Source of the DNA: an uncultured Streptomyces sp.
Lineage (GTDB): Bacteria; Actinomycetota; Actinomycetes; Streptomycetales; Streptomycetaceae
Reading direction: 5' to 3'
Assembly (NCBI RefSeq): GCF_947488945.1
Contig: NZ_CANLBS010000015.1
Location: 124,001-188,000 of the forward strand
DNA length: 64,000 nucleotides
Shown here: positions 33,948-42,933 of the stretch, piece after piece
Layout of the letters: every line of letters starts with the position of its first letter
Numbering within the stretch: the stretch's first letter is position 1
Position numbers and translations under genes: made by a program
Notes under the pieces: generated by a model
Told to the model about the DNA's origin: nothing
Database searches by the model: none
What the model saw: only the letters and a program-made list of their open reading frames with translations

Positions 33948-35000
33948 TCAGACGCCGGCGTAGGAGTGCTTGCCGGTGATGAAGATGTTGACGCCGTAGT
34001 AGTTGAACAGCCAGCAGCCGAAGGCGATCAGCGCCAGGTAGGCGGCCTTGCGGCCCTTCCAGCCGGCCGTCGCGCGGGCGTGCAGGTAGCAGGCGTACGC
34101 GACCCAGGTGATGAAGGACCAGGTCTCCTTCGGGTCCCAGCCCCAGTACCGGCCCCAGGCGTCGCCCGCCCAGATGGCGCCCGCGATGATCGTGAACGTC
34201 CACAGCGGGAAGACCGCCGCGTTGATCCGGTACGAGAACTTGTCGAGCGACGCCGCGGACGGCAGCCGGTCCAGGACCGAGCGCGCGAACTTCCCGGGCG
34301 TGCCGCCCTGGGCGATCTTGTTCTCGTAGCTGTCGCGGAAGAGGTAGAGCAGCGTGCCGACCGCACCGAGGTAGAACACCGCGCCGCAGATGATCGCGGT
34401 GGAGACGTGGATCCACAGCCAGTAGGAGTGGAGCGCCGGGACGAGCTGGTCGCTGTCGGTGTAGAGCGTGGTGGTGGCGACGCCGAGGTCCAGCAGGACC
34501 GTGGTCACCAGGGCCAGGCCCATCCAGCGGACGTTCTTCCCGAGCGCCAGCAGCACCAGGAACGCGCCGACCGCGACGGTGGAGAAGGTGATCGAGAACT
34601 CGTACATGTTGGCCCACGGAGCACGCTCCACGGACATCGCGCGGGCGATCACCCCGCAGGCTTCGACCAGGAACCCGACGACCGTCAGCGAGATCGCGAT
34701 CCGGCCCCACATGTCGCCCCGGTACGTGCCGCCGGACGCGCCGGGGCCGTCCGGGACGTCACGGGTGCCGGCCGCGGACCGGGTGACGATCGTGGGACCG
34801 CCCAGCACCACCGGCCCGGCCGCCGCGGCGGTCCCTTCGCCGGACAGGGCGGCGGCGGTGCGGCCCACCTTGCTGCGGCTGCCGAACACCCACTCGGCGA
34901 TGTACGCGAAGAAGGCCAGGGTGTAGACGGCCATCGACGAATAGATCAGCACATTGCTGGTGTGCGCGAGGTTCTCGTTGGTAGCGGCGGCGAGATTCAC
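33948..35000 (-). CDS. ccsB: Cytochrome c maturation protein CcsB/ResC type
   Basis: Membrane protein of 350 residues of the CcsA/CcsB (system II) family that moves and ligates haem to apocytochrome c on the outer face. Hydrophobic segments run from residue 18 on. The tryptophan-rich WWD-like region GDAWGRYWGWDPKETWSFITWVAYACYLHAR is near 283-313. The ATG at 35000 overlaps the stop of resB (ATGA, 34997-35000). It is the last gene of the resA-ccdA-resB-ccsB operon. Confidence 0.93.
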   Translation of the reverse strand: MNLAAATNENLAHTSNVLIYSSMAVYTLAFFAYIAEWVFGSRSKVGRTAAALSGEGTAAAAGPVVLGGPTIVTRSAAGTRDVPDGPGASGGTYRGDMWGRIAISLTVVGFLVEACGVIARAMSVERAPWANMYEFSITFSTVAVGAFLVLLALGKNVRWMGLALVTTVLLDLGVATTTLYTDSDQLVPALHSYWLWIHVSTAIICGAVFYLGAVGTLLYLFRDSYENKIAQGGTPGKFARSVLDRLPSAASLDKFSYRINAAVFPLWTFTIIAGAIWAGDAWGRYWGWDPKETWSFITWVAYACYLHARATAGWKGRKAAYLALIAFGCWLFNYYGVNIFITGKHSYAGV

Positions 35001-36760
35001 TTCTCAGCCCCTTCGGCAGATGCTGCGGCAGGTACGTCGGGACCGGGATCGGTCGCGGTCGGATCGTGGTCGAGGACGCCGGGCGCCCGGTCGTACAGGG
35101 CGGTGGCCAGGGCGGACAGTTCCTCGGGCAGCTTCGCGGACTCGCTGCGGCCGAGGCCCGCCATCTCCACGACGGTCACCCCGTCCGTGCCGCGCACCGC
35201 CCGCACCCAGACGCGGCGGCGCTGGATGAAGAGCGAGCCGGCGAGGCCCGCGATGGCGGCGACGGCCCCGGTGAGCGCCCAGCCGCTGGCGGGCTGCTTG
35301 GAGATCTGGAAGCTGGCCCACTCCTCGACGCCCTCGAAGGTGACCGAGCCGGCGCCGTCCGGGAGGTTCATCGTGTCGCCGACGGCCAGCCGCTGCTTCA
35401 GGTCGTTGCCGTCGGCGTCCTTGAACGGCTTCAGCTTCGTGGTGTCGAGCTGGTAGACGTTCTGCGGCAGGCCCGAGTCGACGCCCAGGCTGCCGTGCAG
35501 CGCGTTGAGCGCGAGGACCGGATTGTCGGGGGCGGGGAACTGGGACAGCATCGTGCCGTTGCCCGCGCCGGCGAAGGTCGGTACGAAGAACGCCTGGAAG
35601 CCGAGCTGGTCGCGCTCGCCGTCCTTGTCGCGGTAGCCGTCCATCACCTTGATCGCACCGGTGGACGTGATGTTGGCGTCCCTCGGCAGCAGCGGCACGG
35701 CGCCCTTGAAGATCTGCTTGCCGCTCCCGTCCTTCACGGTCACGACCGGGGCGTACCCGTGGGAGATGACGTACACCTTGGTGCCGTCGACCTCCAGCGG
35801 GTCGTTGACCGTGATGACGTCCTTCTTCTCCTCGCCGTCCGCGCCCCGGGCGTAGGTGACGTGCGCCTCGAAGGTGCGCGCGGTGCCGCGCTGCGGGCCG
35901 GTCCGCTCGTACGTGGAGACGAACTTGTCGAGGGTGAAGCTGAACGGTTCGAGCTCGTCGGTGTCGTACAGCGAGCCCGACCTGAAGTCGTCGTACTGCG
36001 GAAGCGTGTTGGAGAAGCCGTCGCCCTCGACGATCAGCTTGCCGCCCTCGGACTTGAAGAGCTGCCCGGCGGCGAAGGCCACCAGCATCACGATGAGCGC
36101 GACGTGGAAGATCAGGTTCCCGGCCTCGCGGAGGTAGCCCTTCTCGGCCGCGACCGCCGACCCGGTGACGTGCGAGCGGAAACGGCGGCGGCGCAGGAGC
36201 GACAGCGCCGCCCCGTGCACCTCCTCCGGCGTGGCCCCGGTCCGCCAGGTCGTGTACGCGGGCAGCCGGTCCAGCCGCTTCGGCGCGCCCGGCGGCCGGC
36301 CGCGGAGCTGGCCGACGAACTGCAGGGTGCGCGGCACGATGCAGCCGATGAGGGAGACGAACAGCAGGATGTAGATCGCGGAGAACCACACCGAGCTGTA
36401 CACGTCGAAGAGCTGGAGCTTCTCGTAGATCGGCGTGACCGTGGTGTGGGCGGCCTTGAAGGTCTGCACCTTCAGCTCGTCCGCGCCGGTCTGCGGGATC
36501 AGCGAGCCGGGGATGGCGCCGAGCGAGAGCAGGAACAGCAGGATCAGCGCGACCCGCATCGAGGTGAGCTGCCGCCAGAACCAGCGGACCCAGCCGACGA
36601 CCCCCATCGCGGGGACACCGCCCGTCTCCGTCGCGGCGTCGGGGCGCTCCTCGCGCGGGGCGGTGGAGAGCCGGGCCCCGGCGGCCCCGAGTTCACCGTC
36701 CCGCTCCTCCTCCGCCGCCCGAGCCGCGGCGCGCCCGTCGGTGCTGTTCAACTTGCTCAT
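34997..36760 (-). CDS. resB: Cytochrome c biogenesis protein ResB
   Basis: Membrane protein of 587 residues, the System II partner of CcsB. An N-terminal hydrophilic stretch is followed by a membrane segment at about 68-85 (MRVALILLFLLSLGAIPGS), further helices near 120-140 (VWFSAIYILLFVSLIGCIVP) and 212-230, then a large extracytoplasmic domain (about 235-500) and a last helix near 505-525 (ALTGAVAAIAGLAGSLFIQRR). With CcsB it forms the haem-ligation complex. It starts at ATG 36760, and its 3' end overlaps ccsB by four bases. Confidence 0.93.
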   Translation of the reverse strand: MSKLNSTDGRAAARAAEEERDGELGAAGARLSTAPREERPDAATETGGVPAMGVVGWVRWFWRQLTSMRVALILLFLLSLGAIPGSLIPQTGADELKVQTFKAAHTTVTPIYEKLQLFDVYSSVWFSAIYILLFVSLIGCIVPRTLQFVGQLRGRPPGAPKRLDRLPAYTTWRTGATPEEVHGAALSLLRRRRFRSHVTGSAVAAEKGYLREAGNLIFHVALIVMLVAFAAGQLFKSEGGKLIVEGDGFSNTLPQYDDFRSGSLYDTDELEPFSFTLDKFVSTYERTGPQRGTARTFEAHVTYARGADGEEKKDVITVNDPLEVDGTKVYVISHGYAPVVTVKDGSGKQIFKGAVPLLPRDANITSTGAIKVMDGYRDKDGERDQLGFQAFFVPTFAGAGNGTMLSQFPAPDNPVLALNALHGSLGVDSGLPQNVYQLDTTKLKPFKDADGNDLKQRLAVGDTMNLPDGAGSVTFEGVEEWASFQISKQPASGWALTGAVAAIAGLAGSLFIQRRRVWVRAVRGTDGVTVVEMAGLGRSESAKLPEELSALATALYDRAPGVLDHDPTATDPGPDVPAAASAEGAEK

Positions 36761-36764
36761 GGAC

Positions 36765-37529
36765 TCAGATCCCCACAGTGAAACCGTTGGACCACACCTG
36801 CAGGTCCTGCATGAGCGTGGCCCACAGGCCCGTCAGCAGCAGGACGCCGGTCGCGATCATCATGACGCCCCCGATGCGCATCACCCACGCGTAGTGGCGC
36901 TTCACCCAGCCGAAGGCGCCGAGCGCCCTGCGGAAGGCGACCGCGGCGAGGACGAAGGGGACACCGAGTCCCAGACAGTACGCGACGGTCAGTATCGCCC
37001 CGCGCCCGGCCGTCCCCTGGTCGATGGCCAGCATGCTCACCGAGGTCAGCGTCGGACCCAGGCAGGGCGTCCAGCCGATGCCGAACAGGGCGCCCAGCAG
37101 CGGCGCGCCCGCGAGGCCGGTCACCGGCCGCTTGTGGATACGGAACTCGCGCTGGGTCATCCACGGCATCAGCCCCATGAAGAAGATCCCCATGAGGACC
37201 ATCAGCACGCCGAGGATCTTGTTCATCACCTCGCTGTGTTCCTGGAGGTGCTGGCCGAAGTAGCCGAACAGGGCGCCGCCGGAGACGAAGACGGCGGTGA
37301 AGCCGAGCACGAAGAGAGAGGCGCCGGCGACGACCCGGCCGCGCCGCGCCGCGGCGAGGTCGGTGCCGCTGACCCCGGTGACGTAGCTCAGGTAGCCGGG
37401 GACCAGCGGCAGCACGCACGGCGAGAAGAAGGAGACGAGCCCGCCGAGCAGGGCGATGGGCAGGGCGACCAGCAGGGCGCCGCTGAGCACCGTCTCGTTG
37501 TAGCCGGTGGCCGCTGCGAGGGTGAACAC
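36765..37529 (-). CDS. ccdA: CcdA/DsbD-type thiol-disulfide membrane protein
   Basis: Protein of 254 residues with six membrane segments. The conserved Cys motif is FFSPCVLPLVPGYLSYV near 34-50, and a second Cys lies in GWTPCLGPTLTSV near 148-160; both are the redox pair that moves electrons from cytoplasmic thioredoxin to ResA. It starts at GTG 37529, seven bases after the resA stop, and ends four bases before the resB start codon. Cytochrome c maturation operon. Confidence 0.92.
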   Translation of the reverse strand: MFTLAAATGYNETVLSGALLVALPIALLGGLVSFFSPCVLPLVPGYLSYVTGVSGTDLAAARRGRVVAGASLFVLGFTAVFVSGGALFGYFGQHLQEHSEVMNKILGVLMVLMGIFFMGLMPWMTQREFRIHKRPVTGLAGAPLLGALFGIGWTPCLGPTLTSVSMLAIDQGTAGRGAILTVAYCLGLGVPFVLAAVAFRRALGAFGWVKRHYAWVMRIGGVMMIATGVLLLTGLWATLMQDLQVWSNGFTVGI

Positions 37530-37536
37530 CTGGAGA

Positions 37537-38148
37537 TCACTTCTCCGCGATCAGCGGGTCGATCATCGTGTGCAGCTTCTCCGCGTCGAGCGCCTGGAGG
37601 GTGCGGGCGGCGATCTTCCCGTTCCGGTCGAGGACGATCGTGGAGGGGATGGCCTGCGGGTTCAGCGTGCCCTGCGGGAAACGGAGCAGGAGCTTGCCGA
37701 TCGGGTCGTAGAAGCTGGGGTAGGTGATGTCCCAGTCCTTCTCGAAGGCGACGGCGGCGTCCTTCTGGACGTCCCGCGTGTTGATCCCGATGAACTGGAC
37801 GCCGTCGTCGGCGGTCTCCCGCGAGACCTTGGCGAAGTGCTTGGCCTCCGCGCGGCACGGGCCGCACCAGGAGCCCCAGACGTTGAGGACGACGACCTTG
37901 CCCCGGTAGTCGGCGACGTCGAGCGGTTCGCCGTCCAGGGTGGTGCCGGTGAGCTTCGGTGCCGCGGGGCGCTCCGACGCGGCCACGGTGGAGATGCCGG
38001 CGCTGCCGGTGACGAAGTGGGTGTCACCACCGCCACCGGTCTTGTTGTCGTCCGCCCCGCACGCGGACAGCGTCAGCGCGCCGGTCACGGCGACGGCGGT
38101 GGCGGCGAGCAGGGTGGAGCGGCGTCGGGGTACGCGGCCATGGCTCAT
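37537..38148 (-). CDS. resA: ResA/TlpA-type thioredoxin lipoprotein
   Basis: Membrane-anchored lipoprotein thioredoxin of 203 residues. A lipoprotein signal ends in LTLSAC near residue 29. The thioredoxin domain (about 60-200) has the redox motif WCGPC in NVWGSWCGPCRAEAKHF and the cis-Pro AIPSTIVLDRNGKI. It keeps the CxxCH cysteines of apocytochrome c reduced, receiving electrons from CcdA. It starts at ATG 38148. It is the first gene of the maturation operon, preceded by a terminator-like hairpin (38182-38203). Confidence 0.93.
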   Translation of the reverse strand: MSHGRVPRRRSTLLAATAVAVTGALTLSACGADDNKTGGGGDTHFVTGSAGISTVAASERPAAPKLTGTTLDGEPLDVADYRGKVVVLNVWGSWCGPCRAEAKHFAKVSRETADDGVQFIGINTRDVQKDAAVAFEKDWDITYPSFYDPIGKLLLRFPQGTLNPQAIPSTIVLDRNGKIAARTLQALDAEKLHTMIDPLIAEK

Positions 38149-38181
38149 GTGAAAAGTTTCGCATGGCAGTTCCGGCGATCT

Positions 38182-38203
38182 CGGGCACCCCCCTCGGTGC
38201 CCG
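38182..38203. terminator. Hairpin between the deacetylase lipoprotein and resA
   Basis: CGGGCACC (38182-38189) pairs with GGTGCCCG (38196-38203) over a 6-base loop, after the lipoprotein stop (38216) on the minus strand. It probably separates this gene from the resA operon. Confidence 0.6.
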
Positions 38204-38215
38204 TAAAGCCCCTTG

Positions 38216-39478
38216 TCAGGCCCGTTTAAAGAAGGTGTTCCAGCCACCCGCGGGCGCCTCGCCGACCCCCAGTGTACGGAGCTTGGCGAGAACCGCCGGG
38301 TCCTGCACGTCGAGCCAGTCGACGAACTGCCGGAAGGAGACGAGGCGCACATCCGCTTCTCCGGCGACGCGCTTCAACACGTCCGCCACGGCGTCCATGT
38401 AGATGCCGCCGTTCCACTCCTCGAAGTGGTTTCCGACGTAGAACGGCGCGCGATTCGTCTCGTACGCCCGGCGGAATCCGGAGAGATACGCCTCGGTGGC
38501 CTGGTGGCGCCAGCCCGGAAAACGCGCGGGCATTCCGTTGGTGGAGTTGTTCGACTGGTTGGCGAGGATGTTGTAGTCCATGGAGAGGACTTCGAAGGAA
38601 TGGCCGGGGAACGGCATGCCCTGGAGCGGGAGGTCCCAGACGCCCTGCTTCTTGTCCGGCCACACCTGGAGGCCGCCGGGCGAGCTGGCGTCGTAGCGCC
38701 AGCCGAGCTTGGCGGCGGTGGGCAGCAGGTTCTCCTGGCCGAGGAGGCACGGGGTGCGGCCCCCGACGAGTTCCCTGCGGTAGTCGAACGGGAGCGGTTC
38801 GGCGTTTTCCCAGCCGGTGTTGGTCCGCCATTCCGTGACGAAGGAGATCGCCTGGTTGATCTCGCTGTGCCACTGCGCGGGGGTCCAGTTCGCCACGGAA
38901 CCCGAACCGCCGCAGAAATGGCCGTTGAAATGCGTGCCGATCTCGTGCCCGTCGCGCCACGCCTCACCGACGTGGCGCAGCGTCTCCTTGACGTGGGCGT
39001 CGGTGAGATAGCCGATGTCGGAGGCGCCGCGCGGGTTGTTCGGAGGACGGTAGAGGGATTTCTTCGACTCGGGCAGCAGATAGATCCCGGAGAGGAAGAA
39101 GGTCATTTTCGCGTCGTGTTCCCGGGCAAGTTCGAGAAAGCGCGGGAACAGTCCGTTGCCGACCTCGCCGGCGCCGTCCCAGGAAAAGACCACGAACTGC
39201 GGGGGGCGCTGCCCGGGTTCGAGGGGAACGGGCGCGGAGGGCTGTCCCGGCTGCTTCCCCGTGTCGGCCGTGGATCCGTCGCCGATCAGCCGTACGCCGC
39301 TCGCCCCCGATCCGGCGCCCTCCTTGCCGCCGCCGCCGTGCGGGGCGTCCCCGGCGCCCCGGTGCGGCTCGGGACCCGTGTGCCTCTCGCCCCCGGAGGT
39401 GCCGCAGCCGGCCATTCCCAGCGCCGCCGCCGCGCCCAGTCCCGCTCCCAGCAGCCCCCTTCGGTCGATGTCAGGCAT
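38216..39478 (-). CDS. Lipoprotein with polysaccharide-deacetylase-like fold
   Basis: Exported lipoprotein of 420 residues. DRRGLLGAGLGAAAALGMAGC is a combined Tat-like and lipobox signal, followed by a Gly/His-rich linker (about 24-85). The catalytic-type domain starts with PPQFVVFSWDGAGEVGNGLFPRFLELAREHDAKMTFFLSGIYLLP: the first strand with an Asp, then MTFFLSG as in NodB-type carbohydrate esterases. EIGTHFNGHF supplies the His pair. A cell-wall or exopolysaccharide target is likely, but the first DD pair is not canonical. It starts at ATG 39478. It lies between the pgm-like gene and resA, apparently as its own unit. Confidence 0.78.
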   Translation of the reverse strand: MPDIDRRGLLGAGLGAAAALGMAGCGTSGGERHTGPEPHRGAGDAPHGGGGKEGAGSGASGVRLIGDGSTADTGKQPGQPSAPVPLEPGQRPPQFVVFSWDGAGEVGNGLFPRFLELAREHDAKMTFFLSGIYLLPESKKSLYRPPNNPRGASDIGYLTDAHVKETLRHVGEAWRDGHEIGTHFNGHFCGGSGSVANWTPAQWHSEINQAISFVTEWRTNTGWENAEPLPFDYRRELVGGRTPCLLGQENLLPTAAKLGWRYDASSPGGLQVWPDKKQGVWDLPLQGMPFPGHSFEVLSMDYNILANQSNNSTNGMPARFPGWRHQATEAYLSGFRRAYETNRAPFYVGNHFEEWNGGIYMDAVADVLKRVAGEADVRLVSFRQFVDWLDVQDPAVLAKLRTLGVGEAPAGGWNTFFKRA

Positions 39479-39639
39479 TCCGTCCCCATCCGCAGTCGCT
39501 TTTGTCTCCGAGTCATACAAACTGGCTATCGATGAGAGGGCGGAAGCAACACGGTGGTTCCACTGACAATCACACTTTTCCATACCCGTCCGGACCCCCG
39601 CAGGACCCGCACAGGACCGGGGCAACCGGAAAACGGAAA

Positions 39640-39699
39640 GGCGCGTCCGGCCCCCCGCAGGAGTCCGGACGCGCCCTCGTCTCCCCGCCGCGGGGAGAC
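39640..39699 (-). terminator. Two hairpins after the phosphatase gene
   Basis: GGCGCGTCCGG (39640-39650) pairs with 39665-39675, and GTCTCCCCG (39679-39687) pairs with 39691-39699. Both lie just downstream of the phosphatase stop (39705) on the minus strand and before the lipoprotein gene. Confidence 0.75.
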
Positions 39700-39704
39700 G
39701 GCGC

Positions 39705-40397
39705 CTACGCGCCGAAAGCCTTCGACTTCCCCTTCACCGGCTTGGCGCCCGCCAGCAGGTGGGCCGGCACCAGGTCCCGCGCCGGCTCGCTGTAGCCCAC
39801 CGAAACGATCTTGTCGCCCTGGTACGTGAACGTGGTCAGCGAGGCGAGCGTGCACTGCCGCTTGCGCGGGTCGTGCCACAGCCGGCGCCGCTCCACGAAG
39901 CTCCGCACGATCCAGATCGGCAGCTGGTGGCTGACGCACACCGCCTCGTGGCCCCGCGCCGCGTCCTTGGCGGCGTCCAGCGCGCTCATCATCCGCACGA
40001 CCTGCTCGACGTACGGCTCGCCCCAGGACGGCTTGAACGGGTTGGTCAGGTGCTTCCAGTTCTCCGGCCTGCGCAGCGCGCCGTCGCCCACACCGAAGGT
40101 CTTGCCCTCGAAGACGTTGGTGGCTTCGAGCAGCCGCTCGTCCGTCACCAGGTCCAGCCCGTGCGACTTCGCCACCGGGGCGGCGGTCTCCTGGGCCCGC
40201 TCCAGCGGGGAGGCGACGACATGCGTGACGTCGCGCTTCTCCAGGTGCTCGGCGACCCGGTCGGCCATCTGCCGGCCCAGCTCGGACAGGTGGTACCCGT
40301 CCCGGCGCCCGTAGAGGACGCCGTCCGGGTTGTGCACCTCGCCGTGGCGCATCAGGTGGACGACGGTGATGTCGTCGCGGGATCCGGTCGGACTCAT
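39705..40397 (-). CDS. Histidine-phosphatase family protein (phosphoglycerate mutase-like)
   Basis: Protein of 230 residues of the two-histidine phosphatase superfamily. The RHGE signature with catalytic His18 is in VHLMRHGEVHNP; ASPLERAQETAAP and the second His in VCVSHQLPIW complete the active site. MSING-type probing and 2,3-bisphosphoglycerate-dependent mutase activity cannot be told apart from sequence; many such actinobacterial proteins are broad phosphatases. ATG 40397 overlaps the hemL stop by ATGA, so it is translationally coupled to hemL. The hemL neighbour hints at a tetrapyrrole or cofactor phosphatase role, by context only. Confidence 0.85.
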   Translation of the reverse strand: MSPTGSRDDITVVHLMRHGEVHNPDGVLYGRRDGYHLSELGRQMADRVAEHLEKRDVTHVVASPLERAQETAAPVAKSHGLDLVTDERLLEATNVFEGKTFGVGDGALRRPENWKHLTNPFKPSWGEPYVEQVVRMMSALDAAKDAARGHEAVCVSHQLPIWIVRSFVERRRLWHDPRKRQCTLASLTTFTYQGDKIVSVGYSEPARDLVPAHLLAGAKPVKGKSKAFGA

Positions 40398-41701
40398 GCG
40401 GTGGCCTCCGATGCGGCTCGGGCTGCGGCGGGCAGGGCGGCGGCGACGCGCTCGATCGCGCGCGCGTCGTGGGCGGTGGAGACGAACCAGGACTCGTACG
40501 CGGACGGCGGCAGGTAGACGCCCTGCGCCAGCATCGAGTGGAAGAACGCGGTGAAGCGGAAAGCTTCCTGCTTCTTCGCGCCCTCGTAGTCGCGCACCGG
40601 CTCGTCGGTGAAGAACACGGAGAACATGTTGCTCGCGGCGGACACCGTGTGCGCGACGCCCTCCTTGGAGAGCGCCTCGCCCACCAGGCCGCGCAGCTCG
40701 GCGGAGACCGCGTCGATCTTCGCGTACGCCGCGTCGTCCAGCAGCCGCAGCTGCGCCAGCCCGGCCGCGGTGGCGACCGGGTTCCCGGACAGCGTGCCCG
40801 CCTGGTAGACCGGGCCGGCCGGGGCCAGGTGCGCCATCACGTCGGCACGGCCGCCGAAGGCCGCGGCCGGGAAGCCGCCGCCCATGACCTTGCCGAACGT
40901 CATCAGGTCCGGGCGGACCCCGTCGACGCCGTACCAGCCGGCCTTCGACGTGCGGAAGCCCGTCATGACCTCGTCGGAGATGTAGAGCGCGCCGTCGGCC
41001 GCGCAGATCTCCTTCAGCCCCGCGTTGAAGCCCTCCACCGGCGGGACGACGCCCATGTTGCCCGGCGACGCCTCGGTGATCACACAGGCGATCTCGCCCG
41101 GAGCGGCGGCGAACGCGGCGCGCACGGCGTCCAGGTCGTTGTACGGCAGCACGATGGTGTCGCCGGCCTGCGCGCCCGTCACACCGGGCGTGTCGGGCAG
41201 CCCGAACGTGGCCACCCCCGACCCGGCGGCGGCCAGCAGCGCGTCCACGTGCCCGTGGTAGCAGCCGGCGAACTTCACGACCTTGGCCCGGCCGGTGAAG
41301 CCGCGCGCCAGCCGGATCGCCGACATCGTCGCCTCGGTGCCGGAGGACACCAGCCGCACCTGCTCGACGGGCTCGATCCGGGCCACGATCTCCTCGGCGA
41401 GCGCCACCTCGCCCTCGCCCGGCGTGCCGAAGGAGGTGCCGCGGGCGACCGCGTCCTGCACCGCGGCGATGACCTCGGGGTGCGAGTGGCCGAGGATCAT
41501 CGGACCCCACGAGCAGACGAGGTCGACGTACTCACGGCCGTCGGCGTCCGTCAGGTACGGACCGGACCCGGACACCATGAACCGGGGCGTACCGCCCACG
41601 GCCCGGAAGGCACGCACGGGAGAGTTCACACCGCCAGGCGTCACGACGGACGCACGGTCGAAGAGCGACTGCGAAACGGGGGCTTCGTATGAATACGCCA
41701 C
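40394..41701 (-). CDS. hemL: Glutamate-1-semialdehyde 2,1-aminomutase
   Basis: PLP enzyme of 435 residues converting glutamate-1-semialdehyde to 5-aminolevulinate, the start of tetrapyrrole synthesis. Landmarks are PGGVNSPVRAF, GHSHPEV, SSGTEATMSAIRLAR, YHGHVDALLAAAGSG, and the PLP lysine in LMTFGKVMGGGFPAAAFGG near residue 270, all diagnostic for HemL over other class III aminotransferases. The start is GTG 41701 behind ATCAGGA; an ATG further upstream is possible but lacks a good site. It supplies haem for the cytochrome c genes downstream. Confidence 0.95.
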   Translation of the reverse strand: MAYSYEAPVSQSLFDRASVVTPGGVNSPVRAFRAVGGTPRFMVSGSGPYLTDADGREYVDLVCSWGPMILGHSHPEVIAAVQDAVARGTSFGTPGEGEVALAEEIVARIEPVEQVRLVSSGTEATMSAIRLARGFTGRAKVVKFAGCYHGHVDALLAAAGSGVATFGLPDTPGVTGAQAGDTIVLPYNDLDAVRAAFAAAPGEIACVITEASPGNMGVVPPVEGFNAGLKEICAADGALYISDEVMTGFRTSKAGWYGVDGVRPDLMTFGKVMGGGFPAAAFGGRADVMAHLAPAGPVYQAGTLSGNPVATAAGLAQLRLLDDAAYAKIDAVSAELRGLVGEALSKEGVAHTVSAASNMFSVFFTDEPVRDYEGAKKQEAFRFTAFFHSMLAQGVYLPPSAYESWFVSTAHDARAIERVAAALPAAARAASEATA

Positions 41702-41987
41702 TTTGGTCCTGATCTGCGGTTCGGGGGGTCGGGAGGCCGGTCCGGACATCTCGGCCACCGGCGAGCAAGGCGCACACGCTCCTCGCGTCACGAAAGGGCC
41801 TCGGCCTTCTCGCGTCTGCGAAACTGGGGCGTCATTAGGGAAAGCTCACACATGCCATGGTGTCAGAGCCGCGGACGGTCTTGCGGGCAGGTGTTTCGCC
41901 GCAGCCCCGCGGGGGAGGTCACTGACACGATGATCGGGTTGCGCGGCGGGGGTCGTGTCTCCTATGAAGTAGTCGGGTGGATGAGAT

Positions 41988-42578
41988 ATGCATCGCGGTG
42001 GCGGAGTGGGCGAAGGGACCGACGACCTGGGGCCCGAGCCTGCCCGGCGTGGGCGGCACCGGCGCGAGGCTGAGCGCGTACAGGGCAAGGGCAGACCGGC
42101 GGACAGCCCCGGCGGGCCCGGAGGCAGGAGCAGTGGCCGCGTGGGGGTGACCTACAAGTACTTCGGCGCGCCCGACGGGGCCACGGCCGCGCGGGTGCCC
42201 ATCTCGATGCGCCCGGAGGAGCTCGGCGGGGACGAGCTCGGCATGGGCGGCATGTTCACCAAGATCAAGCCGGAGACGGTGGCCGCGATGGTCCTCACCG
42301 GCATACAGGGCATGCCCCTGCACCAAGTCCCACCGCTCGAACTGGTCGTCCTCCACCCGGACTACGCCGTGGTCAAGCTCCCCATGACGGTCGTCGACCC
42401 GCTGCGCGGCGTCGGCGAGGAGACCGTCGGCGCGGCGGCCTTCATATGGTCGACCGTCCCGGACCGCGGCGGCCCGCGCGACGCCTTCAACGTCTACCAA
42501 CTCCTGCACGAGTGGCAGGACTTCTCCCACCGCCTGCACGACGCGGGACACCAGGCCTACTGCCTGGTGTGGCCGTAG
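41988..42578 (+). CDS. Unknown protein, divergent from hemL
   Basis: Protein of 196 residues. The first 50 are Gly/Arg-rich and may be an unstructured tail; the folded part begins at VGVTYKYFGAPDGATAARVPISMRPEELGG and continues through MGGMFTKIKPETVAAMVLTGIQGMPLHQVPPLELVVLHPDYAVVKLPMTVV to the end (AGHQAYCLVWP). No signal or membrane segment is seen. GGTGG precedes the ATG, but the low-complexity start leaves GTG codons near 42140 as alternatives. I do not know the family. The fused order of strands and helices suggests an alpha/beta protein. Its promoter shares the 286-bp gap with hemL. Confidence 0.65.
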   Translation: MHRGGGVGEGTDDLGPEPARRGRHRREAERVQGKGRPADSPGGPGGRSSGRVGVTYKYFGAPDGATAARVPISMRPEELGGDELGMGGMFTKIKPETVAAMVLTGIQGMPLHQVPPLELVVLHPDYAVVKLPMTVVDPLRGVGEETVGAAAFIWSTVPDRGGPRDAFNVYQLLHEWQDFSHRLHDAGHQAYCLVWP

Positions 42579-42933
42579 CCCACCGCGGGACGGCCGACCG
42601 GGACGGTTCGTCCGTACGGCCGCGGCGGACGGCTCCTACGAGGGCGCGTCGGGTACGCGGGCGGCTGCTGCGGGTACGCGGGCGGCTGCTGCGGAGCCGC
42701 GGAGGGTATGCGGGCGTGCGAGTAGGCGGACGCCTGCGCGGCCGTGGCGGGAAGCGCCGGGGGCGGGGCGGTACGGCGACCGGGGAGCCGCCCCAGCAGG
42801 GGACACGTCCTCGCCAAGGTGTCCGGGGAGCATGCGTTCGCCGGTTCGATCCGGCCAGTGAATGGCCGAAGAATGATCTCCAGCCGGGCGGTCGAACATG
42901 CCGAGGAAAAGGGCACCCGCCGAAGGAGGTCCC
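42579..42933. other. 355-bp region without a clear gene; Pro/Gln-rich remnant on minus strand
   Basis: A 21-bp direct repeat (42651-42671 and 42672-42692) reads on the minus strand as PAYPQQP-type Pro/Gln/Tyr codons. The minus reading frame from about 42770 to 42590 gives ASAYSHARIPSAAPQQPPAY, typical of the disordered tails of actinobacterial membrane proteins, but no intact gene with start and ribosome site can be supported. It could be a decayed 3' end. On the plus strand the ribosome site for the next gene is at the right edge. Confidence 0.4.
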
